Assembly: GCA_050115915.1 (NCBI GenBank)
Contig: JASFPP010000039.1
Location: forward strand, 1 to 22,669
DNA: 22,669 bases
From: WTAW01 sp050115915
Lineage (GTDB): Bacteria; Acidobacteriota; Aminicenantia; Aminicenantales; Aminicenantaceae
Direction of reading: 5' to 3'
In this document: one piece after another, positions 7,444-15,372 of the stretch
Numbering within the stretch: position 1 is the stretch's first letter
Layout of the letters: each line of letters begins with the position of its first letter
Notes under the pieces: generated by a model
What the model was told of the DNA's origin: nothing
Seen by the model: only the letters and a program-made list of their open reading frames with translations
The model's database searches: none
Position numbers and translations under genes: made by a program

Positions 7444-7645
7444 TGAATTATTCATAAAAGCCGCTGACAAATTTTAACTAAAAAACACTCAAGGAAAATT
7501 CATCATCTTATTGTCAGCGTCTTTTACCCTTTGGGCGAACCGATCTCACTACAAAGCCTTTGTTGTAGCCCCTTCGAGGTAGTTCACTACATCTTCAGGG
7601 GCCACTTCCTCGCCTTTGCAGCGATATCGGATCGTGAATAATTCA
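7444..7645. repeat. Structured interspersed repeat, copy A (about 200 bp)
   Basis: The element starts 3 bases after the rdhA stop. It is bounded by TGAATTATTCA (7444-7454) and its inverted copy TGAATAATTCA (7635-7645). Inside are a 15-bp stem with one mismatch (AAAAGcCGCTGACAA at 7456-7470 with TTGTCAGCGtCTTTT at 7511-7525), a CTACAA/TTGTAG hairpin (7549-7554/7563-7568), a GCCCCT/AGGGGC stem (7568-7573/7597-7602) enclosing GTAG-TTCA-CTAC (7579-7590), and CCGAT/ATCGG (7540-7544/7626-7630). There is no ORF. A second copy lies at 16644-16859. It could be a MITE-like element or a structured RNA. Confidence 0.85.
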
Positions 7646-7659
7646 TATTCCTCTGAGCA

Positions 7660-7679
7660 ATTCATAAAAGCCGCTGACA
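7660..7679. repeat. Orphan left end of the structured repeat
   Basis: A 20-base exact duplicate (attcataaaagccgctgaca) of the left end of copy A (7450-7469), placed 14 bases after the right end of copy A in the same orientation. The following sequence diverges and no right end follows, so it appears to be a truncated second unit. Confidence 0.75.
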
Positions 7680-7696
7680 GCTCTATGGAATTTTTG

Positions 7697-7726
7697 TTTA
7701 CCGTTTATTCGAGAATGTGATATGGT
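7697..7726 (+). promoter_or_regulatory. Candidate promoter of the PLP-enzyme operon
   Basis: TTTACC (7697-7702), an 18-base spacer and TATGGT (7721-7726) lie upstream of the strong ribosome site at 7793-7806. The same TTTACC -35 box occurs before the amidohydrolase pair. Confidence 0.4.
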
Positions 7727-7809
7727 TAAGGCAATTTAAGCCAAAGATTGCCAAAAAGTACGTATGAGTCTATGGGAGATAATCTGTGCCGTACAAGGAG
7801 GAGGAGCAA

Positions 7810-9117
7810 ATGAGCACTAACCGTCGTCAGTTTTTAAAGGGATTGAGTCTTGGGCTTGGCAGTCTTGGAATGTTTGGTCTTGACAAGAAGGACGCTGAAG
7901 CCGCATTTGCGAAAAAGCGTGAGGAGGTTAAACATTCGCCAGCTCTCGAGATCGCTCGCAATGAAAGCTATTGGTTTCATGCCCAACAAGCATTCAACAT
8001 CGATCGGAGCATAATCAATCTTAACAATGGAGGTGTCCATCCGGCTCCAAGGATCGTCATGGATGCTGTCAAGCGATACATGGACTGGTCGAACGGCGCT
8101 CCTGTGTTGAACTCTTGGAAATATATGAGACCTCGCAAAGAATTGATACGGAAAAAAGTGGCTGACCTCTTTGGATGTTCAGCCGAGGAAATCGCTCTTG
8201 TACGGAATGTCACAGAAGCCCTTCAGATCGCACTGCTGGGCATCGAGTTAAAAGCAGGGGATGAAGTTCTCACGACAACCCATGACTATCCTTCGATGAA
8301 AAACGCTCTTTATCAAAGACAGAAAAGAGAGGGAATCGTGGTCAAAACATTTAACTTCCCTTCCCCCCCAAAAAACTTGAAAGTGCTTACCGATCTTTTC
8401 GAAAAAAACATCACTCCGAAGACGCGAATGATTCTCCTGTGTCACATCACTAACCTGACAGGTCAAATCTTCCCTGTCAAGGATATCTGTCAGTTAGCAA
8501 AAAAGCGCGGAATAGAAGTCGTGATCGATGGAGCGCATTCGATCGGTCATTTCGAGTATAAACAGAAAGATCTCAACTGTGAGATTTACGGCGCTAATCT
8601 CCATAAGTGGATGATGGGACCGATTGGAACGGGATTCCTCTACGTGAAGAAGGACAGGATTAAAAACATCTGGCCTCTGTTTCCTGCACCAGAACCCCTT
8701 GGTGATGACATCAGGAAATTCGAACACGTCGGCACACAGCCCGAAGCGCTAAAACTTGCAGTGGGGGAGGCGATCGCCTTTCATCATGGACTGGGTGGAG
8801 AGAACAAGCAGGAGCGTCTCCGGTACCTACGGGATTATTGGGCAAAGCGATTGGAAAAATTAAATGGAGTCAGGATTCTTACATCCTACTCTCCAGAACA
8901 ATCTTGTGGGATCGGGACGTTTACCGTCGATCACCTCGATATACCCAAATTAACGCAGATGCTCTTTGAAAAACACAAGATCTACTCCATCCCTGTCAAA
9001 GTTCCTGAAGATACGGTTGGGATCCGGGTGACGCCCAGTGTTTATACAACTCTCCAGGAATTGGATGTCTTTATAGACGCTGTCGATCACTATATCAGGG
9101 ATGGATTTCCCACATAA
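7810..9117 (+). CDS. Class V PLP-dependent enzyme (isopenicillin-N-epimerase-like) with Tat signal
   Basis: A 435-residue fold-type I PLP enzyme. It begins STNRRQFLKGLSLGLGSLGMFGL: a twin-arginine motif (R5-R6, RRQFLKG) followed by a weakly hydrophobic stretch, so export of the folded, PLP-loaded protein to the periplasm is predicted. Core landmarks are INLNNGGVHPAP (69-80), VRNVTEALQIAL (131-142), HDYPSMKNAL (158-167), VIDGAHSIGHF with D240, and the PLP lysine in YGANLHKWMMGP (K266). The CefD-like group includes epimerases, lyases and desulfurases, and the sequence alone does not name the reaction. The start at 7810 is set by AAGGAGGAGG just upstream; an in-frame GTG at 7786 would include that site. 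A second class V enzyme follows after 44 bases, so the two are probably co-expressed. Confidence 0.85.
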   Translation: MSTNRRQFLKGLSLGLGSLGMFGLDKKDAEAAFAKKREEVKHSPALEIARNESYWFHAQQAFNIDRSIINLNNGGVHPAPRIVMDAVKRYMDWSNGAPVLNSWKYMRPRKELIRKKVADLFGCSAEEIALVRNVTEALQIALLGIELKAGDEVLTTTHDYPSMKNALYQRQKREGIVVKTFNFPSPPKNLKVLTDLFEKNITPKTRMILLCHITNLTGQIFPVKDICQLAKKRGIEVVIDGAHSIGHFEYKQKDLNCEIYGANLHKWMMGPIGTGFLYVKKDRIKNIWPLFPAPEPLGDDIRKFEHVGTQPEALKLAVGEAIAFHHGLGGENKQERLRYLRDYWAKRLEKLNGVRILTSYSPEQSCGIGTFTVDHLDIPKLTQMLFEKHKIYSIPVKVPEDTVGIRVTPSVYTTLQELDVFIDAVDHYIRDGFPT

Positions 9118-9161
9118 GGGTACTATTGCCTTTAGAGCTGAAATCAAAAAAGGGGGAACCA

Positions 9162-10394
9162 ATGACCAAAACGGATTGGGATCTTGATAAGGACCTAGAA
9201 ACCATCAGGGCAGAATTCCCGATTTTAGCAAAGTGCGTGTACCTGATCAGTAACTCATTAGGGGCGGTTCCCCAGCAGGTCCGTGAAGATCTTCTCGCTT
9301 ATTTTGACCTGTGGTCAAAGCAGGGAGTAAGCGCGTGGAGCGAAGAGTGGTGGGATCTGGCAAGAGCTGTGGGAGACCGGGTGGCCTCTCTGCTTCATGC
9401 CAAAAAGGATTCCGTAGCAATGATGACCAATGCCACTCAAGCCCATTGGATCGCCCTCTCGACTCAATTCTTGGGGAAAGATCGAAGCCGAACAAAGATC
9501 GTAATGACCGATCATGATTTTCCATCGAGTCTTTACGCAGTCCAAAGGATCAGTGATTTTATGGAATGGAATGTCCAGGTTGTCCAGAGTTATGGCAATC
9601 CTGGTATCGATGTCGATCGTATCCTGGATCACATCGATGACCGTACGCTTTGTGTGGCTACATCACATGTGTATTTTAAATCCGGTTATATACAGGATAT
9701 CGCCGAGCTTGCAGGGTATGCTCGTCGAAAGGGGGCATGGACGGTTATTGATGGCTATCACGCTCCAGGGTGCATACCTGTTGACCTCTCAGAGCTTGGT
9801 GTTGATTTTTATATCGGAGGATGCCTCAAATGGCTCTGTGGGGGACCAGGAAATGCGTTCCTCTATGTCCGTCCGGATTTGGCATCCCGTGTTCAACCTT
9901 CGCTTACAGGCTGGTTGGCGCACAGGTCCCCGTTTTCATTCGAAGAGGATATGGCATATACTCAGGGATCATACAGGTTTTTATCTGGAACACCCCCCAT
10001 CCCTTCCCTTTATACTGCCCGCGCGGGACTAGAGATCATAAACAGTATTGGTGTTTCCAAGATTAGGCAAAAATCCATCCTCCAAACGCAGCAAATCATC
10101 ACAAATTCCATACAGAGGAATTTTGATGTTTTTTCGCCTGAAGAGGACACCTGCCGCGGCGGAGCGGTTTCTGTTCATCTCCCGCATGCGTTCCAGGTCA
10201 AACAAGCACTCGAGAAGCGACAGATCAAAGTGGATTTCAGGAAGGGGAAAAAGAGCGAACCGGATGTCATCCGCATAGGGCCACACTTCTACACGAAGGA
10301 CGATGAGATTCATTCTCTCTTTGATGCGATAGATAACATCTATGCCACGCAGGAATTCCGGGCATTCCCCGAAGAAATAAAACATCCCACCTGA
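9162..10394 (+). CDS. Kynureninase-like class V PLP enzyme
   Basis: A 410-residue PLP enzyme closest in pattern to kynureninase, which cleaves kynurenine to anthranilate and alanine. Landmarks are YLISNSLGAVP (27-37), MMTNATQAHWIAL (87-99), TDHDFPSSLYAVQR (116-129), AWTVIDGYHAPGCIPVDL with D197, and GGCLKWLCGGPGNAFLYVRP with the PLP lysine K223. The last block matches kynureninase's GCxYKYLNGGPG segment closely. No signal peptide is visible, so unlike its upstream partner it should be cytoplasmic. The ATG at 9162 is preceded by AAGGGGGAACC; an in-frame TTG at 9126 is rejected. No other tryptophan-degradation gene is present, so true kynureninase activity is uncertain and another beta-elimination or desulfurase-type reaction is possible. 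Confidence 0.8.
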   Translation: MTKTDWDLDKDLETIRAEFPILAKCVYLISNSLGAVPQQVREDLLAYFDLWSKQGVSAWSEEWWDLARAVGDRVASLLHAKKDSVAMMTNATQAHWIALSTQFLGKDRSRTKIVMTDHDFPSSLYAVQRISDFMEWNVQVVQSYGNPGIDVDRILDHIDDRTLCVATSHVYFKSGYIQDIAELAGYARRKGAWTVIDGYHAPGCIPVDLSELGVDFYIGGCLKWLCGGPGNAFLYVRPDLASRVQPSLTGWLAHRSPFSFEEDMAYTQGSYRFLSGTPPIPSLYTARAGLEIINSIGVSKIRQKSILQTQQIITNSIQRNFDVFSPEEDTCRGGAVSVHLPHAFQVKQALEKRQIKVDFRKGKKSEPDVIRIGPHFYTKDDEIHSLFDAIDNIYATQEFRAFPEEIKHPT

Positions 10395-10493
10395 CTAAAC
10401 CTGTCCTCCATTCGGTTTCATCCATCCCCCAAAGGGGGTGCTCAATAGCCCGATGAAGTTTTTCACTTTCAAAGTTCTGGGGATAGAGTCCAA

Positions 10494-10522
10494 TTGTACA
10501 ATTTGGGCCATTACGTTATATT
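10494..10522 (+). promoter_or_regulatory. Promoter of the radical SAM gene
   Basis: TTGTAC (10494-10499), a 17-base spacer and TATATT (10517-10522) lie 21 bases before the ATG. GAAGAGG (10530-10536) serves as the ribosome site. The good spacing and boxes suggest this gene is transcribed separately from the PLP-enzyme pair. Confidence 0.6.
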
Positions 10523-10543
10523 AGTAATAGAAGAGGTCTTCAA

Positions 10544-11584
10544 ATGAACGGGCCGAAGAAATACACACGACGTTTATTCTTCTATGACTCATTTTTTGCG
10601 CTCAGCGCTTCTCTGTTCTTCTCCTCGTACCCTTCCTTTTTTCCAAGAGAAAAACGTCTGTTGAAATCTGATGAAACTCTGGATTACCCTTCCTATATCA
10701 AACTGTACAGATCGGGAGAACTTTCTAAAAGAGTTAAAACCCTGAAATCTGTTTATGAGGATTGCCATCTTTGCCCCAGAGATTGCCGTGTGGACCGGAC
10801 TCAAGGACAAGTGGGACGTTGTCAGGCATCTAACAGAGTGAAAGTCTCCAGTGCATACCCGCACTTTGGTGAAGAGTCTCCGCTTGTGGGGAAGTATGGA
10901 TCAGGGACCATATTTTTTTCCAACTGCGGGCTTCGATGCATCTACTGCCAGAACTATACGATCAGTATTGAGGGGGAAGGAGTGGAGATCGCGGATAGAC
11001 GCCTGGCGGATTCGATGATGTCCCTTCAAAAGATGGGGTGTCACAACATCAACTTGGTAACCCCCACACACTATATCCCCAACATGGTAAGCGCTCTTGA
11101 AATGGCCATCCAGAGAGGCTTAAAAATCCCCCTCGTATATAACACAGGCGGATATGAAAAAATAGAGATCCTTCAACTGTTGGATGGAATCATCGATATC
11201 TATATGCCGGATTGCAAATACATGGATCCCAAACACGCCGCAATGTATTCGGCGGACGCCTATAACTACCCGTACTATGTGAAGATTGCGTTGAAAGAGA
11301 TGTTCCGGCAGGTGGGTGATCTGGTCGTAGAAAGGGGAATCGCGAAGAGAGGCCTGATCATAAGGCATCTGGTGTTGCCTAACCGGATCGCCGGCACAGA
11401 ACAGTTCTTGCAATTTGTCGCAGAGCATCTTTCGAAAAACACATATCTCAACATCATGAGACAATATCGTCCAGAACACAGAGCCAGCGAATATCCGGAA
11501 TTAGCCCGTGTGCTCAAAAGAAAAGAGTATACAGAGGCTCTACAATGGGCTAAAAAGTATGGGTTATCTAGACTCGATAGATAG
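10544..11584 (+). CDS. Radical SAM protein of the PflX / activating-enzyme type with a Tat-like N-terminus
   Basis: A 346-residue radical SAM enzyme. The cluster motif CGLRCIYCQN (C128, C132, C135) binds the 4Fe-4S cluster that cleaves S-adenosylmethionine. An upstream cysteine set CHLCPRDCRVDR...GRC (C74, C77, C81, C93) is the signature of the PflX/AmrS-like group related to pyruvate-formate-lyase activases. Later conserved segments are LVTPTHYIP, PLVYNTGGYE, DIYMPDCKYMD and RHLVLPNRIAGT. Unusually, the protein starts with a basic stretch and TRRLFF (R9-R10), then a hydrophobic run to about residue 33, which resembles a Tat signal or membrane anchor. The ATG has an AGAGG site 7 bases upstream and its own promoter. 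The target protein is unknown, and no glycyl radical enzyme is seen here. Confidence 0.85.
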   Translation: MNGPKKYTRRLFFYDSFFALSASLFFSSYPSFFPREKRLLKSDETLDYPSYIKLYRSGELSKRVKTLKSVYEDCHLCPRDCRVDRTQGQVGRCQASNRVKVSSAYPHFGEESPLVGKYGSGTIFFSNCGLRCIYCQNYTISIEGEGVEIADRRLADSMMSLQKMGCHNINLVTPTHYIPNMVSALEMAIQRGLKIPLVYNTGGYEKIEILQLLDGIIDIYMPDCKYMDPKHAAMYSADAYNYPYYVKIALKEMFRQVGDLVVERGIAKRGLIIRHLVLPNRIAGTEQFLQFVAEHLSKNTYLNIMRQYRPEHRASEYPELARVLKRKEYTEALQWAKKYGLSRLDR

Positions 11585-11680
11585 AATGTACAGAGTCCCC
11601 TAAGAACAGAGACTCAAGCATTCTGGGCCAACTTCAGATCCGCGCAAAAGAGGCCCGGATCCACCTTGCAATGAAACCAG

Positions 11681-11709
11681 TTGATTTCGAATCCGATTTC
11701 CCTTAAATT
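11681..11709 (+). promoter_or_regulatory. Promoter of the glycosidase/partner-switch operon
   Basis: TTGATT (11681-11686), a 17-base spacer and TAAATT (11704-11709) precede the ATG at 11736, giving a leader of about 20 bases. Just upstream, GATCCG (11637-11642) and CGGATC (11656-11661) form a 6-bp inverted repeat of unknown meaning. Confidence 0.5.
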
Positions 11710-11735
11710 ACTCATGAGGAATCCCAGGTTTTCTG

Positions 11736-14099
11736 ATGGAATGTGATTTGAAAAAAAGTAGAAAATATTTTGTCGTCCTATTCCTGTTGCTCTTTCTAAG
11801 CCAGGGATTGCACTCTGAAGTCTACTATCCGTGGAAAGATGTTTTTATCGGAGCGCTCGACGCAGACAAATGGGCAGGTTTGGTTTTTATCCCCGATCAA
11901 AACAGCGCCTTTGCCTTTCATCTGAGAGTTAAAAGGGGAGAGGAAACAGCAGAAGGAATCGATCTTTTCTTTCTTGTCTCTGAGGTAGGCCCTCATTCAC
12001 CCGATGGGCAGTATGCCCGGATAAAAATCGACTTGAGCCTCCCCTTCGGCCAAGAGAGAGAAACTCCGATCATGAAAAAACCGTCATCTGGTTCGGATAC
12101 TCTAGTCCTCGAATGGTCTCGGAAGGATGAACGAACGGCCCTCGGAAGAATTTTGATCCCTAAAACTATCGAAGTCCAACTCGTCCATTATTTTCCGTGG
12201 GATTTTAAAGGAAGATATCAAGTCCTTTCCGATGGCCAGGTCAGAGGAGACACTCTATCAGAGGACGGCCAAAAATACCTTTTCTGGTCGAGTCAAAGTG
12301 GGGCTTTCGCTTCTTCCTCCGGAGGAGAAGAGCTGGTCGTTGCCTACCCGGAAGAGCGGAGGATCCATTTTGTTGCTGGTGTGGATGAGGATTTCCGGAT
12401 CCTCTCCGATCATATCTACAGGTACAAGAACGAGCGAACGATCGATAAAATACTGGATGAAGAAAAGACGCGCTATAACAAAAAGAGAGTCGTCGTTAGC
12501 GGTCTCCATAAAGGCATAGCCAGAGCGATAACGAATAATCTCTTTTGGATGTCTCTTTATCAGCCTGGAGGCCATCGGCTCTATACGCCCGCTGGACGGA
12601 GATGGATTTTCCCCGCGTCCGATGGATCTGCGGATCACTGGACCATTTTTGAATGGGATTCCTTTTTTAATGCGCTCGAGGTCAGTGTCGAGAGCAACAA
12701 ACATGCTGTGGATATCTTGAAATCAGTACTGGAGACACAATACTCCAATGGAAACATCCCCAATTGGCGGGGACGCTTCGGGGGGGCGAGTGACCGTTCG
12801 CAACCCCCAGTAGGTTCTTTTGTTGTCCTGAAATATTTTCTCAAATCTGCGGACTTAGAGCTTTTGCGGTTCGCCTATCCGATTCTTGTAAAATGGCATG
12901 CATTCTGGAAAGAGCCCCGCACCAATGGATTCCCTCGGAGAGATGGAAACAATGATGGTTTGTTGGAATGGGGTTCGGATGAGGAGCTAATAGCCAAAAG
13001 TGTACCCAGTTGGGAGGAGAATGCACCAGGAAAAACGCGGGCTATGTGGGAATCTGGTCAGGATGACCTCCCTAACTGGGATCAAGCCAGATTCGATGAG
13101 AGCTCTGGAACGCTAGCGATGAACTGCCTCGATCTCAATTCACTCTATGCGCTCGATTGTTGGTGTCTGGCACAAATGGCACAAATCCTTGAAAACACTG
13201 AAGATTACGAGACATACATGAAAGAGTACGAAACCATGAAGGCGCTGATCGAGGAGAACTTGTGGGATGAGAGGGAAGGATTCTATTTCGACCGGTACTG
13301 GGACGGACGGTTTTCAAAAAAGAAGGCCGCATCGAACTTTTATCCTCTTATCGCCGGAATCCCTGATAAAAGCAAGGCTCTGCGTATGTTGAGGCGTTTG
13401 CTCAACGAAAATGAATTTTGGGGGGATTATATTCTGCCCACAATATCGAGGGATGATCCCGCTTTTAAGGACCAGCAATACTGGAGAGGGACCATATGGC
13501 CGCCCACAAACTATTTGGTTTATCAGGGCTTGAAAGCCTATGGTTTTGATGCTGTGGCCTCTGAATTCGCAAGTAAAAGTGCATCTCTTTTCCTCAGGAG
13601 CTGGAACAATTTTCAGCTCTGTCCAGAGAATTATGATTCAAGGACAGGGGAGGCCGGAGGGCAGAGATACCAGAGTTGGGGCCCTTTATTCGCTCTGATC
13701 GCATTGGAGGAATTTCTGGATGTAACCCCATGGGAGGGATTCCGTTTCGGGATGATCAATCCGGAAAAGAAGGGGCGGCTATCCCGCATTGCAGTCCAGG
13801 GAAGACACTATGATGTCGAGGTGAACAAGTCTTCGATCAAACTGTGGGAGGAAGGCAAAGAGATCATCCATTGCAACGGAAGTGCTGTGTTCAGAAACTT
13901 TTTATACTCGAAAAATGAGGTCTATTTCGAGATAAAAACTTTGGAGACCCGAGAGGTTAAAATCCGCTTTCTCACAAAGGGAAAATACGAACTTATGCTG
14001 GATGACCGCGTGAAAAATTTGTTCGAAGGCAACTCGACAAAAATCCGGATTCCAGAGGGAGAACACACAGTGCTGGTACTTCTGATTGCAGAAAAGTAG
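11736..14099 (+). CDS. Exported GH63-type glycoside hydrolase (YgjK / mannosylglycerate-hydrolase-like)
   Basis: A 787-residue protein. A signal peptide (basic KKSRK at 6-10, hydrophobic core about 11-22) predicts export. A beta-sandwich-like N-terminal region (about 28-240) precedes an (alpha/alpha)6 barrel (about 255-665) and a short beta tail. GH63 landmarks are TIFEWDSFFNALEVS (303-317), MWESGQDDLPNWDQARFDES (437-456) with the likely general acid D443 or D444, QYWRGTIWPPTNYLVYQG (581-598), and PENYDSRTGEAGG with the likely base E631. Family members cleave alpha-glucosides or mannosyl/glucosylglycerate by inversion; the length and layout match periplasmic YgjK better than the short cytoplasmic MgH enzymes. 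The ribosome site is weak (AGG, 7 bases before the ATG). It heads a five-gene run ending with a glycosyltransferase. Confidence 0.82.
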   Translation: MECDLKKSRKYFVVLFLLLFLSQGLHSEVYYPWKDVFIGALDADKWAGLVFIPDQNSAFAFHLRVKRGEETAEGIDLFFLVSEVGPHSPDGQYARIKIDLSLPFGQERETPIMKKPSSGSDTLVLEWSRKDERTALGRILIPKTIEVQLVHYFPWDFKGRYQVLSDGQVRGDTLSEDGQKYLFWSSQSGAFASSSGGEELVVAYPEERRIHFVAGVDEDFRILSDHIYRYKNERTIDKILDEEKTRYNKKRVVVSGLHKGIARAITNNLFWMSLYQPGGHRLYTPAGRRWIFPASDGSADHWTIFEWDSFFNALEVSVESNKHAVDILKSVLETQYSNGNIPNWRGRFGGASDRSQPPVGSFVVLKYFLKSADLELLRFAYPILVKWHAFWKEPRTNGFPRRDGNNDGLLEWGSDEELIAKSVPSWEENAPGKTRAMWESGQDDLPNWDQARFDESSGTLAMNCLDLNSLYALDCWCLAQMAQILENTEDYETYMKEYETMKALIEENLWDEREGFYFDRYWDGRFSKKKAASNFYPLIAGIPDKSKALRMLRRLLNENEFWGDYILPTISRDDPAFKDQQYWRGTIWPPTNYLVYQGLKAYGFDAVASEFASKSASLFLRSWNNFQLCPENYDSRTGEAGGQRYQSWGPLFALIALEEFLDVTPWEGFRFGMINPEKKGRLSRIAVQGRHYDVEVNKSSIKLWEEGKEIIHCNGSAVFRNFLYSKNEVYFEIKTLETREVKIRFLTKGKYELMLDDRVKNLFEGNSTKIRIPEGEHTVLVLLIAEK

Positions 14100-14133
14100 A
14101 TTCCTTCAGGATAGTTATAGAGGGGAAGTGGTT

Positions 14134-14514
14134 ATGAAAATCCTTGTCATCACAAGCGCTCCTGTTCTAAAAAACCAGATTTTTAAAACTCTCAATCGAG
14201 GAGGGCATAAGCTGAAATTTGTTGCCAATGGAAACGAAGTCTGGCGTTTGATCGAAAAAGAAAGGGATATTCGGATCGTTATCACCGATTTATCTATCCC
14301 AGGAATAGATGGAATAGAATTGTGCAAAAAAATCCGCAACGCAAAGTTTTCTTACTATATCTATATCATGTTGATGAGCTCGAAGAACAAGAAAGCGGAT
14401 ATGATCAAAGGGATTAAAGAAGGAGCGGATGATTTGCTCACTGAACACTATCCAGAATCTCTGGATAGATCCTTTGAACGCCTTATTTTTGATGTGAAGG
14501 AGTTCATGGGATAG
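14134..14514 (+). CDS. Stand-alone receiver domain, degenerate
   Basis: A 126-residue CheY-like receiver with no output domain. The phosphoacceptor is kept in IVITDLSIPGIDG (D52). However, the acidic pair that binds Mg2+ (normally DD after the first strand, as in ILVVDDE) is T7-S8 in MKILVITSAP, and the conserved lysine of the usual LTKPF segment is E104 in DLLTEHYP. S82 occupies the Thr/Ser switch position. Standard Mg-dependent phosphorylation is therefore doubtful, and it may signal by binding alone. The start at 14134 fits the family N-terminus and has AGGGGAAG about 7 bases upstream; an in-frame ATG at 14086 overlaps the glycosidase gene. It is followed by an RsbW-like kinase and a STAS protein, suggesting input to that module. 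Confidence 0.85.
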   Translation: MKILVITSAPVLKNQIFKTLNRGGHKLKFVANGNEVWRLIEKERDIRIVITDLSIPGIDGIELCKKIRNAKFSYYIYIMLMSSKNKKADMIKGIKEGADDLLTEHYPESLDRSFERLIFDVKEFMG

Positions 14515-14552
14515 GATGGTTTTTCAGATGATATCTCCATCATTGGATTTAA

Positions 14553-14987
14553 ATGGCGGGGAAGCAGAGTGAATTGATGGAAGAGATTCGGCTGACTTTC
14601 CCGAGAAAAGTCTCCTATTTATTATTTGCCACAAGCATTTCTCAGCAGATTTGTCAACAGATCAAAGAATGTCGCGAAGACAAAACGTTTGCCTCTGATG
14701 TAGAACTCTGTGTGAGTGAAGCATGTACAAATGCTATCAAATATGGACGAAGTACGGAAAAGGAAGATATAATATCTCTTTATTTTGAGGTCCATCCGGA
14801 TAAACTCGTTATAAAGGTGCAAGACAAAGGGATTGGATTCGACTTGAATACTCTTCCCGACCCTGACTTAGAAAGAATTCCCGAAAGGGGATATGGGCTT
14901 TATATTATCCGGAGCAAGATGGATGATGTGGAATATTCCCGGACAGAAGAAGGTAATTTTTTGACAATGATAAAATTCTTCAACTGA
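14553..14987 (+). CDS. RsbW/SpoIIAB-like anti-sigma factor or serine kinase (HATPase)
   Basis: A GHKL ATPase of 144 residues. The N-box is VELCVSEACTNAIKYG (about 50-65), the G1 box VQDKGIGFDL (about 89-98) and the G2 box ERGYGLYIIRSK (about 111-122), all intact. Proteins of this kind bind a sigma factor or other target and phosphorylate a STAS-domain antagonist; the antagonist gene follows directly after 26 bases. There is no phosphatase (RsbU/SpoIIE type) or sigma factor gene in the window, so the regulated target is unknown. Start choice is unclear: 14553 has only GGA 5 bases upstream, while the in-frame ATG at 14577 (MEEIRLTFP) matches the usual family N-terminus and has a GAG 7 bases before it. 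Confidence 0.87.
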   Translation: MAGKQSELMEEIRLTFPRKVSYLLFATSISQQICQQIKECREDKTFASDVELCVSEACTNAIKYGRSTEKEDIISLYFEVHPDKLVIKVQDKGIGFDLNTLPDPDLERIPERGYGLYIIRSKMDDVEYSRTEEGNFLTMIKFFN

Positions 14988-15013
14988 GCAACAAAAAAGA
15001 TCGGAGGAACAAG

Positions 15014-15355
15014 ATGAAGTTGGATGTCATCAGAAAAGATGGAATTCTGATTATCACACCTAAAGTCAAAAGGATCGATGCAAGTATCGCTACGGATTTA
15101 AAATCAAAATTGATCGATTTTCTAGAAAACGGAGACAAAGTTATTGTGATCAATCTTTCCGAGGTCGATTTTATCGATAGCTCCGGTTTAGGTGCTATGG
15201 TCTTGATCTTGAGAAAGATAGGAACAGATGGCAGGATAAAACTCTGCAAATTAAAAGAAAGCGTGAGGTCCATATTCGAACTAACCCGTTTGGATAAAGT
15301 CTTCGAGATACATAAATCTGAAGAAGGGGCCCTCGAAAGCCTCAGGACGGATTGA
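15014..15355 (+). CDS. STAS-domain anti-sigma factor antagonist (RsbV/SpoIIAA-like)
   Basis: A 113-residue STAS protein. The phospho-serine loop is intact in VDFIDSSGLGAMV (S56/S57, equivalent to the serine phosphorylated in SpoIIAA). The central KVIVINLSEVDFID strand and the RIKLCKLKESVRSIFELTRLDKVFEI ending follow the family pattern. In partner switching, the unphosphorylated protein captures the RsbW-like kinase and frees its target. The ribosome site GGAGGA lies 5 bases before the ATG and is the strongest in this operon, so it may be made in excess over the kinase. It sits between the kinase gene (26 bases upstream) and the glycosyltransferase gene (17 bases downstream). Confidence 0.92.
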   Translation: MKLDVIRKDGILIITPKVKRIDASIATDLKSKLIDFLENGDKVIVINLSEVDFIDSSGLGAMVLILRKIGTDGRIKLCKLKESVRSIFELTRLDKVFEIHKSEEGALESLRTD

Positions 15356-15372
15356 GTGTTGGGAGGCCATAA

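Noticed and set aside
7444..7679. CRISPR-like or target-site-duplication reading of the repeated segments
   Set aside because: There is only one full unit plus a 20-base fragment, with no regular spacers. The duplicated 20 bases are the element's own left end, too long for a typical target-site duplication.
9514..10032. A 172-codon plus-strand frame inside the kynureninase-like gene
   Set aside because: It is a frame shadow; the real frame carries all PLP-enzyme motifs.
10426..10438. CCCCC-AAA-GGGGG as a possible terminator of the PLP operon
   Set aside because: The loop is only three bases and no T-run follows on either strand, so it is not a convincing rho-independent terminator.
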